From positions 31,245,232 through 31,309,231 of the forward strand of contig NC_072794.1 of NCBI RefSeq assembly GCF_028583425.1: a stretch of DNA of 64,000 bases. The letters run 5' to 3'. The stretch comes from Eublepharis macularius. Its lineage: Eukaryota > Chordata > Lepidosauria > Squamata > Eublepharidae. Below are positions 1 to 11,024 of the stretch, one piece after another. Each line of letters opens with the position of its first letter. The first letter of the stretch is position 1. The translations under genes and the position numbers were made by a program. The notes under the pieces are model-generated. The model was not told the origin of the DNA. It did not search any database and saw only the letters and a program-made list of their open reading frames with translations.

Positions 1-1000
1 ATAATCTCTATACTCTCCCCAATATAAGTTAATCAATTTAACTTATATTTTATATATTCCTTTAAACATTGCTTATTCTCAATCTATTTTGAATATATGA
101 AATATCTGTTATACTAACAACATAACTACAATAAAAAAATACCTAGCTAGCATGCTCTTATATATTCATAATATATATTCATATTAACACATCTGTTATT
201 TAATACTATATATAATTTTTATCTTAACTCTAGTAATAGCTTAGAATTTAATAGTTAAATCCCCCTTTCCCGGTAAAGTCACTCTCTTCTTTTATTAAAT
301 TTCAATAATTCTCAAACTGCCACAGTTTTCCTTCCACATCCCATTTTTTCTCCAAATATTGCTTCAGTTTCTCCCAATCCATGTTAAACTGTCCTGGATC
401 AAGGTCTCTAAGTTTCCTTGTCATTTTGTCCATCTCAGCCATGTACAGCAATTTAGAAATCCAATCTTCAATATAAGAGTCTAGCCGCTGTTGTCATGTA
501 AAATAACAATGTTCTATGTTGTGCTGGAATATCTTCCATTCCCAAGTTCAGTAGCAGCAATTCTGGGTTTCTATTAACTTGAAATTGTAAAATCTCATTG
601 ATCATTTCTATTATTCCTCCCCAGTATTGCTTAGCTACCTCACAAGTCCACCACATATGATACAAAGATCCTTCATGTTTTTTACATTTCCAGCATTTCT
701 ACCTGAGTTCGATCCTGACGGAAGCTGGGTTCAGGTAGCTGGCTCAAGGTTGACTCAGCCTTCCATCCTTCCGAGGTCGGTAAAATGAGTACCCAGTTTT
801 CTGGGGGTAAAGTGTAGATGACTGGGGAAGGCAATGGCAAACCACCCTGTAAAAAGTCTGCCAAGAAAACATCATGATGCGACATCCCACCATGGGTCAG
901 TAATGACTCGGTGCTTGCACAGGGGACTACCTTTACCTTTACCCCCTCTGGACATTGTTTTAGATCTGTATTTCTGGTTAGCATCTTGGGTTGAAAACAG
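1..1000 (-). mobile_element. L1-type LINE, 3' end of ORF2 and tail (fragment)
   Basis: On the minus strand, 665-468 encodes YHMWWTCEVAKQYW followed by NPELLLLNLG, which matches the C-terminal part of vertebrate L1 ORF2 downstream of the reverse transcriptase. The frame continues weakly through 470-300 (KLLYMAEMDKMTRKLRDLD) and ends in an AT-rich tail toward position 1. Upstream sequence resumes near 945-1000 (NTDLKQCPEG) beyond an inserted SINE. The copy is 5'-truncated and broken by stops, so it is not mobile. The outer limit near 1000 is approximate. Confidence 0.75.
697..945 (+). mobile_element. SINE inserted in the L1 fragment
   Basis: The stretch reads as an abundant squamate SINE body, with the recognisable blocks GGCAATGGCAAACCACC (about 830) and GTGCTTGCACAGGGGACTAC (about 912). 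It separates two pieces of L1 coding sequence and so arrived after the L1. The head (CTGAGTTCGATCC) resembles a tRNA B box. No clear target duplication was found. The GGCAATGGCAAACCACC block also occurs in diverged form in the 5S-derived SINE at 36566, suggesting a shared LINE-recognised tail. Confidence 0.65.
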
Positions 1001-1760
1001 TCAAGGATGGTTGATCTCTTTGTTGTTCAAGAATTGTTGCTTTGTCACAAGTTAATTCTCTTCTTGAAAAGAGAGATTCCTGCCTTCTACCCTTACCCCC
1101 ATAAAAAGGCACATCAGATAATCAACCAGTATTTCCTGGGGAGAGGGGAGCTTCCTCCCACATCACATCACAAGAGAAAAAAGGTTTTCCACTTGTGTTT
1201 ATTACATGTTCACAGTAAAGGTCAAGTGACAGCATTCCATTTTAAACTAAGACAATCCCAGCAATGATGCCAAAGGCATCATCATCTTTACAATGTATAC
1301 AGTGAATAAGTCTGTACAGATCTGTTTGGCTTTAGTGACTCATTAAACAAGAACACCAGAGCAGAAAATATGGAGTGAATGCCTGAAATTCTACTGCCAC
1401 CCCCATCTTTTAAGTTATATCTATACCTCACTAGTTTGCAATGAATCAGACGATGGTTCCTGTTGGCACATGGCAATGACATAGTGTTGGCCTTGGTTCT
1501 GTGATCCCCAGGGTGATATCCTCTCATGTGTTTCCTTTCTTGGTGTCCACTTCCTTCTTCCGCAATATATCTCTTCCTCAAAGCAGAGGGCAAATACTGG
1601 TTTTCCTCCATCTAATTGGAGCACGTGCTTCAGAAGATCCCAGGAGGCCTCACCCTTGGGTCTGCCGTATACTTACCAGGTTGCCTGCTGTGGTGAGCAA
1701 TCTCCCACCCTCACTGCCCCACAGCTCTTGTGTTCACTCAATGGAGTGGCAGGAGCAAAA
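1001..1760. other. Unassigned intergenic DNA
   Basis: No convincing exon or complete repeat was recognised. Short open frames on both strands lack splice context or family resemblance. The last 100 bases resemble the start of a diverged short repeat also seen near 47.4 kb. Confidence 0.5.
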
Positions 1761-1852
1761 CTGGGGGAGGGACACAATGCAATGCCATGACATCACTTCC
1801 AGGTGAGTACCTGAAAGTGATGTCATGGCATTGCATTGCGTCCCTCCCCCAG
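1761..1852. repeat. Foldback repeat 1 (near-perfect hairpin)
   Basis: CTGGGGGAGGGAC at 1761 pairs with GTCCCTCCCCCAG ending at 1852, and the arms remain nearly complementary to the centre, including AATGCAATGCCATGACATCA. The loop carries CTTCCAGGTGAGTACCTG. Size and symmetry fit a MITE or foldback element. Confidence 0.75.
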
Positions 1853-1944
1853 ATTAGGGGAATTAAGAGAATATTTTGCGATGTCGCTTCCAGGTGAGTA
1901 CTTGGAAGTGACATCGCATGATATTCTATTAATTCCCCTAATCT
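1851..1944. repeat. Foldback repeat 2, abutting repeat 1
   Basis: AGATTAGGGGAATTAA at 1851 pairs with TTAATTCCCCTAATCT ending at 1944. The inner arms carry GCGATGTCGCTTCC and GGAAGTGACATCGC. The central loop CTTCCAGGTGAGTACTTGG is almost the same as in the preceding hairpin although the outer arms differ. Confidence 0.75.
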
Positions 1945-3892
1945 CTATAATATTTTACTCATTCAGAAGTAATGTCACAGCATCATTTCCCCAGTCTCCA
2001 TTCCCTAAATGCTCCTGCCCCTCTAACACTCCTGGTTGACTACCCTAGTCTGTAACAAATACTGCACCCATCATAGGAGGAGGCTTAGCTTGGAACCTCC
2101 TAACGTTTTGTGACTGCCCGTCTTGGCAGCCATTTTGTGATTTGTCCCACATCCCATGACAGTTCAACAAATATGGGGGGGGGCCTGATTTGAGGAGGTC
2201 TCAGTTCAGGGTGGTCCTATCTTTACTCACAGATAAGTGTCTGTTGGCAATACTAGGTTCCAGAACAGCCTCATTTTGCATACTGTAATAGATGCACCTG
2301 TTTAAGAGGCAGATATTAATGTGTGCCTCTATTAGATTTCAAATCTAAAGTGATAATTAGGCTAGAATGACCAAAGTCAGCCATTTCAATTACCGAGCTG
2401 CCCAGTAACCTCTCATTTTGGCAGATAACCAGTGATTGGTTTCAAAAGTCAGTTCACATATAACCAGCTTATAAAGTACTTTTTTGGCAATGATTCCTGT
2501 ATACAAGGAATATCCAAATTATTTGTGTGTAGTGCTGACTGCATTGTAGGTGCTTTTACAACTATTAAATGAAAATATCATCTGATTGCCAGGCTTTCTC
2601 CTGGCTCTACCCGTGAGGCTGATATTTTTTTAAGTCAAATGTTTTATATCTTTAAACAGCCCAATAAAGCAAGAAAAGCAAGGTTTTGTAATGATTACCT
2701 CCTTATTCTGTTTGTTTCAATTCTGAATTCATTCATTCAGAAGTCCATAAACCAGTCTTAAAATAGAGTTGCCTACAAGTGTGGGGGATTAGGGACACCC
2801 CATAAAAGGGATTATTCTCCCATTTGACTGCTGCTCGTATTGATGGCCTGTTCTGTTAACGTGGCATTTACGTAGTATGTAGGAATCGCCACTTGTAGGA
2901 ATGACACGTCACAGGGTTGCGATTCTGAGCATCAGTCTGCGAAGGCTAGTCTCTCCCAGCCAGGCAGTGTCTCCTTTATTTAAGCACAGCATGCATACAC
3001 AAGGACTGATGACCAAGGAAATAACGTTTATCTGTGCTGGCATCCAGTTAACCAGTTACTGACATGGACGGCTGAAACTGCACGTTGCATTGTTAAGCAT
3101 TTACGAGGAGAGGGGAGCAGAGTGCCCTTTCGATCAGGGTAGGCTTTCCTATCCGCTGACCTAAGGACCCACAGTAGTAGTCACCCTGATGTGTATTGAT
3201 CTTATGAAGGACACTGATTTAAAGAGGTGATTTGCTAGCCAGGGCTGGGGCACTTGGGTGAAACCCTAATTTAGTCACACCAGTGCTATGAGTGGCTTCT
3301 ATTTTATACCCATGTGCAGTTTATCTTGGAAAGGTAGTGGCTTTGAATGCTCTGGGGGGAAACAGCAATGCAGTCGGTGTGTCCCGAATACCCTTGCTGA
3401 AAGGTATTTGATTAGCAGCGGCCAAGAATCTGAGCTGCTGGTCCTCAAGATGAATATTGTTTCTGCCATGAACTCACTAAGAGAATTTGGCAAGCCACCA
3501 TCTTTCAGCTCAGCCCCCATCCCACCCCCATCTGCAGTATATGATAATAACAGTGACTCATCTTGCTGTAAGAATTACAAGAAAATCTATGCAAAGGGCT
3601 TCGAACACTGGGAAGTGCTATATGCAAATGCTAAATATTAATAATAAACCATGAAGAACGGTAGCCCAGACCAGAATCATTATTCTTATTTAGAACAATA
3701 TTAGTGTACATAAAACACCATAAATTAAATTAAGATGGGATTTGGAAACTGTCCTCTGTCTGCATAAACTAGGCAGCATAAGAGAGCTCCATGTTCCATA
3801 TAAGCATATGAGCTTTTGTGTTCAGGAGCAAAATGCATTCGAGTAGCAGATGCTACAAGCAAACAATGGAGGTGGGCAGTTTTCCTCAAGAC
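1945..3892. other. Unassigned intergenic or intronic DNA
   Basis: No exon with family resemblance and no intact repeat was recognised. A plus-strand open frame at 3288-3641 has no recognisable domain. The stretch is moderately AT-rich, in sharp contrast to the transposon that begins at 3896. It could be intron of the plus-strand gene whose last exon lies at 13016. Confidence 0.5.
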
Positions 3893-3895
3893 TTG

Positions 3896-3911
3896 GGCCG
3901 ATTCCAGATGG
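3896..3911 (+). repeat. Left terminal inverted repeat of the Harbinger element
   Basis: GGCCGATTCCAGATGG is preceded by the TTG duplication. It matches the reversed right end with one mismatch (T for C at position 14). Transposase and SANT proteins would be expected to act here and on the sequence just inside. Confidence 0.88.
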
Positions 3912-4013
3912 GCAAAATTAAAGCGAGTGATTTCGCTTTTCAAGCGGTAAGACCCGTTAAAACCCGCAAGTTGCCATCCCCGCTTACCTGCGGTCCATGG
4001 CGCTCCGTCGCGC

Positions 4014-4020
4014 TATATAA
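4014..4020 (+). promoter_or_regulatory. TATA-like box upstream of SANT gene A
   Basis: TATATAA lies about 120 bp inside the left TIR in a GC-rich setting (CGCGCTATATAAGCGGAC) and about 480 bp before the chosen start of gene A. It may drive a transcript with a long 5' leader. No start site can be read from sequence alone. Confidence 0.4.
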
Positions 4021-4146
4021 GCGGACAGTGGGAACACGGCATGGCGGGTTTTGCCGCAGCATGGCGATCCATCATGGGGGAAAAGGAACTCCCCTTTTCC
4101 GGGTGGCCGGCTGGCCGGCCACAATATCGCCATTTTTTTTAAAAAA

Positions 4147-4496
4147 AGCAGGAGCCATTTGCGCAATCGCGCATCTGCGGACATGAGTTTACACAAATGC
4201 GCAAAAGCATAATCATGATCAGTGTGTGTGGTTTTTCGATTCATTTTGCGCATCTGCGCAATTGCATTACTGCAACCCTCATGAAATGCGCACCTGAGCG
4301 TTCATTAACGTCCGGCATTTTGTCTGCCAGAGAATCTAACCCTGGGAAGTGTCGCTGACCTTTGCCCCGCAGACTTGCGTGCCGATTGGACGGGTGATCG
4401 GGCGGGTGGGGGGAATCTCGGTGGCTGAGAAACCACAGCACTCGAGCACAGTCACACACGCTTGTGCTAGAGCAATATCGCCTTGTCGGGAGCAGT
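4147..4496 (+). promoter_or_regulatory. 5' region of SANT gene A with TGCGCA motif cluster
   Basis: Several copies of TTTGCGCA, TGCGCAA or ATGCGCA lie between about 4157 and 4290, followed by a GC-rich leader up to the ATG at 4497. Similar clusters lie next to gene B (10340-10400, 10600) and gene C (about 12350 and 12560-12600), so the motif may be a binding site for an element-encoded protein. That role is inference. The block is duplicated at 5455-5830. Confidence 0.45.
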
Positions 4497-7363
4497 ATGG
4501 CCGGTGGAGGGGATGTGGCTGGGAAGCGGGGGGTGTCCTGGCGGCATAGAGAGATTGTGGATCTGCTACACTTCTGGGGGGAGGAGAAGATACAGGAAGC
4601 TCTCCGAAGCACCCACAGGAACATGGACTACTTCCAAAAAATCTCGAGGCAGATGGCAGAGCGGGGCCACAAGCGGTCGGCTACAGAGTGCCGCACCAAG
4701 ACCAAAACCATGCGGCTGGAGTACAAAAAGGTTATGGCCCACAACGGCCGTTCAGGGAACGCGCCAACAACCTGTCCGTACTTCAGAGAGCTGGACAGCA
4801 TTTTGAGGGGGGATGCAAGCGTTAACCCCAAGAGGCTGGCTCGGAGTATAGTGCTGGAGGTGGAGGGCAGGGCCCGGGAAGGCCCTCTGGAGCTTCAGGA
4901 GGGCTCGGAGGAGCTCTTCAGCCATGACCTCGTCACCATCAATGCGGAAGATCTCAGGACATCGACCCCCTTTCCATCAGGTAGGTGGGGGCCCGGGTCC
5001 AAGTGCGGTTGCTGCCGGGGTGGTGCTTCGGGGGTGTAATCAAAGCATGCAATATGACGAGGCTGGCCCTACTTCTGTTCCCAGGGCACGGTGGCTTCGT
5101 GGACGATGACCACTTGCACAGCGGTGGAGATCCTGATGCGACCCTGAGTGGACTGGCGGGAACGGGTACGTGGGGGGAACAGGCGAGGGGGGCGCGGGAA
5201 TCGCTTGGGCTAGTCTGGGAATCCGCCGCAATAATGGTCCGTGCTTTCCCGGGCACGGGGGCGGGGGGGGTGCGCCAGCAGCTCTGCTGGGTCGAGTTAT
5301 GCACCCTGGGATTCTGTGGGGCGTGGGTGCTCTGTTTATTGGCTCAGGGCACAGGCCGGTCAGTCCCTTGCTGGGGGTCCGGGGCGGGGCCCGGGAAGTC
5401 CGCCGGTCAGGCACACAGCCCTTGGATTCTCTGAGGCCACAATGTAGCCTAAAAGAAGGCGCCATTTGCGCAACCGCGCCAATGCACAAATGCACAAATG
5501 CACACAGATGCATAATCAGCCTCAAGGCATGCAGCAGTGTCCGGCCCCATGTTCCGCATTTGCGCAATTGCATTGGTGCTACCCTCCTGAACTGAATACT
5601 TGAGGCCTTATTATCAACCGCCATTTTGTCTCCCAGAGAATCCAACCCCGGGAGGTGTCGCTGACCTTTGCCCCGCAGACTGGTGTCCCGATTGGACAGG
5701 CGTTTGGGGGGGGGAACTCGTCGGCCAAGACACCACAGCACGCAGGCACAGTCACACACGCTTGTGCTCGTGCTGCTGCCGGCTTGTCGGGAGACCATTG
5801 CAGGGGGTCCTGGGGCGGGGGGATGGCACCCAAAACCCCGCTGGGATGGCAAAAACAGTTTGAAGTTTCTGGGGCCGTGGCGCACTGAGAGTCGGCTCTA
5901 AGCGCAGGACAGGCAGTACATGGCCAATAAAAGCGGCTGCAATCCCTGGAGCGATGATGGTGGCTTGTTTGGCTTGTTCTGGCTTGCTCCCAGGGAGTAC
6001 TTTGAAAGTCCACATTGTGCAGGAGACCACCGGTGTTGGTTTTCGATTGCCTGAGTTGTGGCAAGGTCAGGTGCACCAGGGCTGAGGAGAGGCAAGGGGG
6101 TGTCGGGGGGACAGCCATGCAGTGTCATGCAAAGCTGCCTCCATGTTGTGGATGTGCCAAATTAATGCTTGGGATACTGATTCTTCTCAACACGTCCAAG
6201 AGTAGCCCATCCAGCACAGGATAGTGTGGCCACCGGAGCAATACCTCAATCTGTGGCCCACAATAGATAATGGCATGAGATTTGCTAATGCGTCGGCCTA
6301 ATGGCCAAACACTTTCCAGTTCACCCCCCCCCAAGTGGCTGTCTATCTGAGCGTGCTCCATCCTCGGGGCTGATCATTGATTTCTGCAAATGGAACGGCA
6401 AGAAAGAGCACTGTGGTGCTCTTTCGAGGCATGCACTTGGGATGCGTCTCCCGCTGTGGGCCTGAATTGCGGCATCAGCTTGCTTGGGGCTCTGAGGGAA
6501 CGGTGGCAGCTGCACTTCTTCTTCCAAAGCGATGGTGTTTTTCATCAGGCACCCACCCACATGTTGGCGGGAAGCATTCGGTGCAGCCATGCCCTCTGCC
6601 GGTAACCCAAAGTGCATTCTGACAATGTTGCCTTTTTCGCAGATGAGCACGAGTTCGCCTCGGGAAGCAGCACGGAGGACAATCTGGATAAGGAGAACAG
6701 CCCGCCCTCGCCAGGCGTCGTCGTCTCAGGTACCGCACACTTGCAATGCCGCACGCCTGGGAAATTCGGGGTCCGAGGGCTTGATGGGGGGAACGTGGCC
6801 GGGGAATGGTGGGGCCTTGTGTTCACCTCTTGGCTGTTTCTCCACCCCCCCCCCCAGGCAGCCCTCTGCCAAATCCGGCCCAGCTGTCCCCTGGGACACG
6901 ACTTTCAGCAATAAGGAACCGCAAGCGGAGGGCCCATGGTGGCACTGAGGCTGCGGACAGGATGATGAGCCAGGCAGACACTCAGCACCGCGAGGATATC
7001 GCCGAGCGGCAGAGGCAGCATTCCGAGGCACAGAGGTGGCGCCAAGAGTTCATGGAGGTGACCCGTCAGGAGCAGGCGATGTTTCAGAATGCTTGGGGCC
7101 AGAACCTGGAGGTGATGCGTGCCACCGTCAGCACGCTGCAAACACTTGGACAGGCCATGCTCCGGATGCAGCAACCGCTAGCAGCAGCTCCAGAGCGGCC
7201 ACCCCTGGTGGTTGAATCCAATGCCCCCACAGCTCCAGCGCTGAATGAGGGGGAGGTGGATGAGGGGGCGATCATCCGGCAACCTTCCCCCCATCCTCAG
7301 CCAAGGCAGGGTGTCCCCAAGCGGTCCTGTGTGGGCAGGTCCAGGGATCGGCTAACCCTGTAG
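4497..7363 (+). CDS. Harbinger SANT/trihelix-domain protein A (spliced, 4 exons)
   Basis: Exons are 4497-4980, 5085-5165, 6643-6729 and 6858-7363, all joined in phase 1 with GT-AG borders, giving about 385 residues without an internal stop. Residues about 13-98 form a SANT/Myb-like trihelix domain: an early Trp (VSWRHREIVDLLHFWGEE), the signature GHKRSATECRTKTKTMRLEY, and CPYFRELDSIL. A Ser/Pro and acidic linker follows (EDNLDKENSPPSPG), then a basic patch (IRNRKRRAHG) and a long Gln/Glu-rich helix (HREDIAERQRQHSEAQRWRQ) likely to form a coiled coil. Such proteins bind Harbinger ends and help bring the transposase to the nucleus and DNA. An in-frame ATG at 4464 is possible, but 4497 has the better context and lies next to the domain. 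Intron 2 is 1.5 kb and holds a duplicated promoter block. Confidence 0.82.
5166..6642 (+). other. Intron 2 of SANT gene A
   Basis: This 1,477-bp intron is far larger than the other introns of gene A. Its middle (5455-5830) is a diverged direct duplicate of the gene's own 5' region. The remainder (about 5890-6640) holds no recognised domain. It may descend from a second, decayed 5' end of a related element. Confidence 0.6.
5455..5830 (+). repeat. Direct duplicate of the gene A promoter/leader (about 4147-4520)
   Basis: Shared blocks in the same order include CATTTGCGCAA, TTGCGCAATTGCATT, CATTTTGTCT, CCAGAGAATC, GTGTCGCTGACCTTTGCCCC, CAGTCACACACGCTTGTGCT and CTTGTCGGGAG. The duplicate lacks the start ATG of the first copy and differs at many positions, so it is older than a recent tandem copy or came from a relative. 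Confidence 0.8.
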
Positions 7364-7572
7364 ACGAGTCTTGCCTTTTTCCTCAGCTCTGCCCAACCTT
7401 CCCCCAGCCCCCCCCCCCCCACGGACAGAAGACCGCAAAACCCCACCACCCCAGACACACCACCACCTATCGAGAAAACACGGACAATCAAACCGTTGTT
7501 TTCAACTTTAACTTTTACTGAACAGGAACAAACTCAACCTTAACAGATACCCCCCGCCCTCCCAAAGTCCCA

Positions 7573-10330
7573 TCATTGCTCGGTGGCCGCTGGCATTAGT
7601 GCAGACAGTTGTCCCTCCAAGGCCCGCACACGTCTCTCGAGTGCCCGGTGTTTCCGTCCCTGGTAGAGCAGGAGGCGCTCGACGGTGTCCATCCTGCCCT
7701 GCAGCGTGTTCACTGTGGACAAAACAAAGATATGCATCAGTTCAAATCTCACTCCCTTATCTGCATGGGACTCTCGCACGTGCCCCTCTCTGCCCCTCAC
7801 GTCTGGAACTCCCTGCCGTTCCCCTCACAGCCCCTCATGTGTTGGCCTCCCTCCCATGCTCCCCACTGCCCCTGATGCCTGGAACTCCCGGCCATTCTCC
7901 CTTGCTGTCCTTTGTTCCCGCCACACTCCATCGCTGCCTGTTATGCCTGGGACTCTCCCGCATCCCCCCCACATCCCCATCATGCCTAGAATTCCTTGCC
8001 CCTCTCTTCATAGGTGAAGGCCTCCCATCCAAGGAGGGGGGTTATTTAAATTGAAATGGGAGCCGGGGAAAACCTAAGAATGCAAACAAGCTAGGCACAT
8101 GGACAGATGCAGCCACATGTGTCTAATTTGTTCTCCAGTGGTTAATAAAGCCACACACTGTCAGGGAGCGGTCTGTCCCTTGCCAACACAAGTGGAGTTG
8201 GCAGATGCCGGGAGGAACCTGCCAGCCTGTGGCCGCTCCTTTAACACCACCGGGGTTTGGAGAGAGCTGCGTGCGGAATTCTCTGTCGCTCGGTGGTAGA
8301 GGTGAGGACTGCCTCAGTGTGAGCTCAGGCCTCCCCGAAAGGCAGTCATGGACTCACTCATGGGAGAGCATCATCCGCCCCTCCAGGCCCTTGATGGCTT
8401 CAAGGATGCTGCTGTTCCCCTCTTGGGAAGCCGGTGTACGGGCCGCCGCTCGGCTCGTCGTGGGCTCCTCCATGGTGGCGGGAGTCCCCTCGCCAGGGGC
8501 CGACACTGTGGATAGCGAGAAGATGGTAACAGCTGTTAATCCAGCATTGGGGGCGGGCCTCTGTACTCAAGTGATCTTTCGTTTAAATAAATAGATTTGA
8601 AACATATGTTGTTGTTAACAGTACATAAAAACAGTTGGTTCACAACAGCTGCGCACAAATGCGCACAATGCACATTACGGCCATTTGTGGTGCTGCGCAG
8701 GTGGCTGGAGGGTGCGCCGGGAGCTGCTCTTACCCAGTTCTTCTGTCGGCCGCCTCGCGGAGGAAGGTGGTTGCCCGCTCTGCCCGGCAACGACCGAGCC
8801 CCTGGCCGCCCCCTCCATTGCTTCCTCAGGAACACCACGGCCTTCGTGCCCCCGTGCATCTGCAATCAAGATGGGAAAGGAGGCGTTGTGAGGGTGAGAA
8901 CGTGGGCCCCAACCCCCACACCACACACGCTTTCCTCTCCTTTCCCCCCATTCAACCCCCACCACCCCATCTTGGCGCACGTTTTGCCGCAGCACTGTGC
9001 CGTGCCGCGGGACAGCTGCGGCGATGTCGGCACGACCGCTCACCGCTCACCTGCAGGTCCCTCCAACTCCACCTCCACCAGCCACTCCTCTCCCTGTGGA
9101 GGTGGCGCCTCCCATTCCTGTTCCTCCTCCACATGACCCACGAGCTCCTCGCCTGCTGGTGGCTCGGCTGGCGGAATCCCTTGCTCCCCCTGCCCTGCTG
9201 CAAGAGATTGGGGCGTGATGGATCAGTGAACGGGCCAGAGACCCCACCCCCCTCAACCTTGCAGCACTCACTGCCATCATCTGTGCAGCACCTCTCACCT
9301 CCATGCGCCTCCTCCATAGTTTCCGCCTCTTCCTCACGGATCCTGGGCCCACGCTCACCAGCCTCCTCCTCCTCAGCCTCTCCCGCCTCCTCCTCCTCCG
9401 CCTCTGCCACCTCCTCGGGTTGCCCTCGCCCTCATCGCAGCTGCAAGAGATTGGGGCGGGTTGTTGGTATCTCTGGTGCCCAGCTGGCATGCAATGGCAC
9501 AATGGTCTTCCGCACCTCAAGGCACCCTGTCGCTGTGGCAGACGCGGGAGGGGGGGGGTTGTGACCTTGTCTTCAGACTGCAGTTGTGTGCATGTTTGCT
9601 GAAGTCTTACTGAGTTCAATGGGTCCTAATTCCAAGTATGTGTGCACAGTATTGCAGGTGCAATCCTAAAAACGCTTACTAGAGATAAGAACTACTTGAC
9701 CCAGGGGCAGCTATTTCTTAAAAAAACATTCTTTGGAGCACTCTTCACAGGGCCGCTTTGGCAGACAGGGGGGGGGAGGGGTTGTGACTATGTCTGCGTG
9801 CCACCTGGAAGTCTGCGTGCCACCTGGGCATCATTGGCCTCTCTGGAATGGCCACCGGGGATTGATGGCAGTGCTGGGGGCCTCAACAGAGCACCACTGA
9901 TACCCTAATATGTGGCAGGGCAAAGAACGCCAACGGGAGGGCAAGACTGCAACCAGGCCGAGATCAATTCACCCCCCCCCTTCCACCTACCTGCCTGCCT
10001 CCGGTCCTCCCAGCTAGGCCTGCCAGCCGCCTCCCAGAGCCGTCGCATCTCCACAAAGAACGGCGGCCTGGCGCTCATTCTTGGGATGCCCTGCCACTGC
10101 TCCAGGGCTGCGAAGAAGTCGGCCTTGATGCGCTTGAACTTGGAACGGCACTGGTCCGCGGTCCTGGGCCAACCCTTCGCACCCAGCTGTCGGGCAACCC
10201 TGGAGAAAATGGCCTTCGTGGGCAGGTGGTGGCTGCCCATGATGCGGCTGGCACGCCCACTCTGCAGAAGGAGGTCAAGCAGGGCCTCGACCTCCAGATC
10301 CCGCCAGTAGCGGCCCTTACTGGCAGCCAT
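7573..10330 (-). CDS. Harbinger SANT/trihelix-domain protein B (spliced, about 6 exons)
   Basis: Exon 1 (10330-9991) starts MAASKGRYWRDLEVEALLDL and holds a SANT/trihelix domain through about residue 95, with GWPRTADQCRSKFKRIKADF and a Trp after the last helix (MRRLWEAAGR). Likely further exons are 9430-9299 (Glu-rich), 9197-9051 (acidic, EEQEWEAPPPQGEEWLVEV), 8859-8734 (RGHEGRGVPEEAMEGAARG), 8505-8358 and 7712-7573. The last encodes a leucine-zipper-like tail (DTVERLLLYQGRKHRALERR) ending at a TGA. Exons 1-5 join in consistent phase 1; the final join does not keep the tail frame, so either one exon is missed or a small mutation lies there. Sequence differs strongly from protein A, but the domain plan is the same. 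Its 3' end faces that of gene A about 210 bp away. A weak AGTAAA polyA signal lies at 7519-7514. Confidence 0.75.
7788..8010. repeat. Degenerate minisatellite in the last intron of gene B
   Basis: About six units of roughly 37-40 bp follow one another on the theme TGCCCCTCATGCCTGGAACT followed by a C-rich run. The units are well diverged. The array lies wholly between the last two proposed exons of gene B. Confidence 0.55.
9598..9690. repeat. Short interspersed-repeat fragment in gene B intron 1
   Basis: GAGTTCAATGGGTCCTAATT and TGCAGGTGCAATCCTAAAAA resemble a common reptile repeat whose hallmark is GTGCAATCCTA next to a CAATGGG block. It would have arrived in the transposon after the transposon was built. 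Confidence 0.4.
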
Positions 10331-10930
10331 TTTTTTAGCTGCGAGTGTAAGGATATGCGCTAACGCGCGAAAGCGCGACTGCGCATGCGCAACTTTAGAA
10401 GCGGCAATCCGTGCAGGTACCCATTGCTCCGCTTAGCCGGGCAGCTGCTGCCGGCCGGCCCCCCAGCATTCCCCTCCACCGAGGTCCGCGGCAGCGCCCC
10501 CCCCATAGTGCAGCAGCGTACAGTATTTTTTGTCAATGTTATCTCGATCACTCCCTCACTCCCCGAGAACGTTCACCCAAGGGTTGCCAGTATGAGTGTA
10601 TCGCCGCATTTGCGCATTTCCGCAAAGCGGAACACGCAAGCGACTCAGAGAAGGGGGTAACCGATACGGCTTTGCCACTTTCTGTAGTCACCGGCTTAGA
10701 TCTGCTGGTGACCCGCATAAAGCACCCCCCAACACTACCCCCAAAGGAGGAGCGGTCATGGCGGGGGCCACCAGAAAACGTGTGGTGGCACGGAGCGCGC
10801 ATTCGCCTGCTATTGCGCAGTAGCAGAGGGATGCAACTTAGTGCGCAAAGGCGGCAATACCAAAACCTGCCGGGTCTGCATTCCCCCCGCACCCAGGAAC
10901 GGACAAGGAAATCGAAAAATGTTCGACTGC
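10331..10930 (-). promoter_or_regulatory. Upstream region of SANT gene B
   Basis: Between the start of gene B and the 3' end of the transposase lie 600 bp of GC-rich DNA with palindromic GCGC-type motifs close to the start (GCGCTAACGCGCGAAAGCGC, then TGCGCATGCGCAA) and again near 10600. The promoter function is inferred from position. Confidence 0.4.
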
Positions 10931-10941
10931 AATAACAACCA

Positions 10942-10947
10942 TTTATT
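10942..10947 (-). terminator. PolyA signal of the transposase gene
   Basis: AATAAA on the minus strand lies about 78 bp beyond the transposase stop codon. Confidence 0.65.
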
Positions 10948-11024
10948 GGCAGGACAAACTTTTCCTTGCAATATTGGCACTTTTGGGATATGAGTTTTCC
11001 CTCCCCCCAAAGAAAGCCAGGGCA

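Noticed and set aside
3288-3641. Plus-strand frame of 117 codons
   Set aside because: No domain, no splice context and no sign of conservation could be seen.
5040-5885. Minus-strand frame of 281 codons
   Set aside because: It is a shadow opposite gene A exon 2 and its intron in GC-rich DNA, with no domain and no consistent codon pattern.
8635-9564. Plus-strand frame of 309 codons
   Set aside because: It lies opposite the acidic exons of gene B; its Leu/Ser/Pro-rich product is the complement of Glu-rich coding sequence.
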